Part shown: one piece after another, positions 39,301 through 40,589 of the stretch
Position numbering within the stretch: the stretch's first letter is position 1
Layout: every line of letters starts with the position of its first letter
NCBI GenBank assembly: GCA_023419315.1
Contig: JAEZYE010000047.1
Coordinates: 1 to 40,589 of the forward strand
Length of the DNA stretch: 40,589 nucleotides
DNA from: Pseudomonadota bacterium
Lineage (GTDB): Bacteria > Pseudomonadota > Gammaproteobacteria > Xanthomonadales > Xanthomonadaceae
Direction: 5' to 3'
Program-made: the position numbers and the translations under genes
The notes under the pieces: generated by a model
Told to the model about the DNA's origin: nothing
What the model saw: the letters and a program-made list of their open reading frames with translations, nothing else
Databases searched by the model: none

Positions 39301-40589
39301 GATCTACGACCTCAAGCAGGTCAATCCGCAGGCGCTGGTGTCGGTGAAGCTGGTCAGCCATGCCGGCGTCGGTACGATTGCCGCGGGCGTGGTGAAGGCC
39401 GGCGCGGATCTGATCACGATCTCCGGACACGACGGCGGCACCGGCGCGAGCCCGATCAGTTCGATCCGCTATGCCGGCGTGCCGTGGGAACTCGGCGTGG
39501 CCGAAGCGCACCAGGCGCTGGTGATCAACCAGTTGCGCGATCGCACCGTGCTGCAGACCGACGGTGGGCTGAAGACCGGCCTGGACGTGGTGAAGGCGGC
39601 GCTGCTGGGCGCGGACAGTTTCGGCTTCGGCACCGCGCCGATGATCGTGCTGGGCTGCAAGTACCTGCGCATCTGTCATCTCAACAACTGCGCAACCGGA
39701 GTGGCGACGCAGGACGAACGCCTGCGCTCGCAGTACTTCACCGGCCTGCCGGAACGCGTGGAGAACTTCTTCCGACTGCTCAGCGAGGAAGTGCGCCAGT
39801 GGCTGTCGTACCTCGGCGCGCGCTCGCTCGACGACATCGTCGGCCGTACCGAACTGCTGGAACAGGTCGATGCATCGCCGCGTGACGGCGTGCGCCTGGA
39901 TCTCTCGCGCCTGCTGAAGGGCGCGCAGATCGATGCGGGTCATTGCGCCGCGCAGCGCATGTACGAATCGCCGGACAGCCTCGCCACGCAGCTCGATGGC
40001 CTGCTCGCCGAGCCGATCCGCAACAAGTCCGGCGGCGAACACCGCTTCCTGATCCACAACACGGATCGCTCGATCGGCGCGCGCCTGTCAGGCGCCATCG
40101 CACGCACCCACGGCAATCAGGGCATGGCCGATGCGCCGCTCACGCTGCGCTTCCGCGGCACCGCCGGGCAGAGCTTCGGCGCGTTCAACGCCGGTGGCCT
40201 GCACATGGAACTGGAAGGCGAAGCGAACGATTACGTCGGCAAGGGCATGGCCGGCGGCCGGCTGGTGGTGCGTCCGCCGCGCGGCGCGCGCTTCGAAGCA
40301 CGCAACACGCCCATCCTCGGCAACACCTGCCTGTACGGCGCCACGGGCGGCGAACTGTTCGCCGCCGGCCGGGCGGGCGAGCGGTTCGGCGTACGCAACT
40401 CCGGCGCGCTCGCGGTCATCGAAGGTGCGGGCGATCACTGCTGCGAGTACATGACCGACGGCATCGTCATGGTGCTGGGCCGCGTCGGCCTGAACTTCGG
40501 CGCGGGCTTCACCGGCGGACTGGCGTACGTGCTCGATCTGGATCGCGACTTCGTGGATCGCTACAACCATGAGCTGATCGACATCCACC
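36314..40589 (+). CDS. gltB: Glutamate synthase large subunit (NADPH-dependent), truncated by window end
   Basis: The visible 1,425 codons encode the large subunit of glutamate synthase, which makes two glutamates from glutamine and 2-oxoglutarate. A 23-residue propeptide precedes the catalytic cysteine C24 of the glutamine amidotransferase domain (DACGFGMIAQ). QRFSTNTLPRWPLAHPFR and HNGEINTIEGN are amidotransferase signatures. The FMN synthase domain includes GIGLISPPPHHDIYSIEDL and SGHDGGTGASPISSIRY. The 3Fe-4S cysteines are C1115, C1121 and C1126 in GCKYLRICHLNNCATG, with the spacing of the E. coli enzyme. The window ends in the C-terminal glutamate-synthase alpha domain, roughly 60-70 residues before the expected end; gltD would normally follow. 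The ATG at 36314 gives a propeptide of normal length. No frameshift was seen in the segments I checked. Confidence 0.96.
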   Translation, partial: MALRSRQGRPPAGLYDPNDERDACGFGMIAQLDDQPSRALVDTAIAALSRMTHRGGVAADGLTGDGCGLLIRKPEAFLRALAQEAGIALGAHFAAGLVFLPHDEADAARCRDTLETELQRAGATVKGWRVPPTDDSVCGQLARDTLPRIEQIFVDAGRDHDDDRFALALFLARRRAEQQLRTALPDFYVVTLSPHAIGYKGMVLPDKLPVFYPDLQRNDLASSAIVFHQRFSTNTLPRWPLAHPFRLLAHNGEINTIEGNRRWAQARSKVWKTPRFDIAEFDPVISMHGSDSQSLDNMLELLVAGGMDLLQALRILVPPATQSLEFKDADLAAFYEFYGLNTEPWDGPAGIVACDGRYAACMLDRNGLRPARWLLTSDRHFLVASEAGVWEVPAERVTRKGKLGPGEMMAIDLKRGDLLDSEAVDRINRGRAPYKQWLHQGVTYLQTELIDPSLTDAPFDEKTLRGFHKLFQLTSEEVEQVLRPLAETEQEATGSMGDDTPMAVLSRQTRPLYDYFRQAFAQVTNPPIDPLREDCVMSLATQLGKETNIFHAGPETVSHVILNSPVLSQRKLRQLLKMAPYDRQHRYIDLSCEVGEGVKDAITRICAEVEAAAREGIVMVVLSDRRPQQGRPMVHALMATGAVHHHLCREGLRCDVNLIIETGTARDAHHIACLIGYGATAVYPYLAYQTLFDLGRRGILQLKKGGEQAQIGRSYRKGIYKGLSKIISKMGICTISSYRGAQLFEIVGLDPDVVELCFADTPARIGGVGFARLDQEARQLEARAWDDRQAPEIGGLLKYVHGGEYHMYNPDVVTTLQRATRTGDSRDWQAYADAVNSRPPSALRDLLRLKPATAPTPIDEVADAGDLLRRFDTAAISLGALSPEAHEALAIAMNRLGGRSNSGEGGEDPVRYGTEKRSKIKQVASGRFGVTPEYLVNAEVLQIKVAQGAKPGEGGQLPGHKVNELIARLRYARPGIGLISPPPHHDIYSIEDLAQLIYDLKQVNPQALVSVKLVSHAGVGTIAAGVVKAGADLITISGHDGGTGASPISSIRYAGVPWELGVAEAHQALVINQLRDRTVLQTDGGLKTGLDVVKAALLGADSFGFGTAPMIVLGCKYLRICHLNNCATGVATQDERLRSQYFTGLPERVENFFRLLSEEVRQWLSYLGARSLDDIVGRTELLEQVDASPRDGVRLDLSRLLKGAQIDAGHCAAQRMYESPDSLATQLDGLLAEPIRNKSGGEHRFLIHNTDRSIGARLSGAIARTHGNQGMADAPLTLRFRGTAGQSFGAFNAGGLHMELEGEANDYVGKGMAGGRLVVRPPRGARFEARNTPILGNTCLYGATGGELFAAGRAGERFGVRNSGALAVIEGAGDHCCEYMTDGIVMVLGRVGLNFGAGFTGGLAYVLDLDRDFVDRYNHELIDIH

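Noticed and set aside
1..40589. tRNA, rRNA, CRISPR array, insertion sequence or prophage
   Set aside because: Reading both strands showed no tRNA-like cloverleaf signature, repeat-spacer array, transposase, integrase or terminal repeats.

Overview
The window looks like chromosomal DNA from a high-GC gammaproteobacterium of the Lysobacteraceae/Xanthomonadaceae type. The reasons are protein content and style: a Caulobacter-type TonB-dependent receptor next to a glycosidase and a sugar symporter, a fused 1,235-residue indolepyruvate oxidoreductase, several secreted S9, M13 and M61 peptidases, I78-type inhibitor lipoproteins, a bacterial topoisomerase IB and a large gltB. This placement is inference from gene families, not a database match. 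I saw no tRNA, rRNA, insertion sequence, prophage or CRISPR array.

Left part (1-6.4 kb): a carbohydrate-uptake locus. A TonB-dependent receptor (minus strand) is divergent from a GH30 glycosidase (plus), which converges on an Na+/sugar symporter (minus) across a bidirectional terminator. The same perfect 14-bp palindrome with a central CG, typical of LacI-family operators, lies at the receptor promoter and at the symporter promoter. This ties receptor and symporter, and by position the GH30 gene, into one regulon whose repressor is not in the window.

From 6.4 to 13.3 kb: a small secreted four-cysteine protein, a secreted S9 peptidase, then (read right to left) a YtrA-type GntR regulator, an ABC ATPase and a permease carrying an unusual large soluble insert. 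A VIT-type Fe/Mn transporter follows on the plus strand. From 13.3 to 17.2 kb: a GntR/UTRA regulator divergent from zwf and pgl, then a membrane-anchored cytochrome c.

From 17.2 to 25.2 kb: a secreted ExeM-like nuclease, the fused indolepyruvate oxidoreductase, a QueC-like PP-loop protein on the opposite strand, and a tightly coupled pair encoding a haem-oxygenase-like diiron protein and a VOC protein. From 25.2 to 31 kb, all on the minus strand: an M61 peptidase with PDZ domain, a DUF938 methyltransferase coupled to a NYN/LOTUS RNA-directed protein, and an M13 peptidase lipoprotein.

From 31 to 34 kb: the D-alanine catabolic module, with an Lrp-type regulator divergent from dadA-alr. From 34.1 to 36 kb: two paralogous I78-type inhibitor lipoproteins flank a topoisomerase IB gene. 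The right edge holds gltB, the large subunit of glutamate synthase, cut off by the window end.

Most of the window is conserved housekeeping and accessory metabolism. The points I rate highest are the shared operator of the glucan locus, the QueC-like protein with an altered PP-loop, the diiron/VOC pair, the permease with a large insert and its regulator operon, and the NYN/LOTUS-methyltransferase pair.
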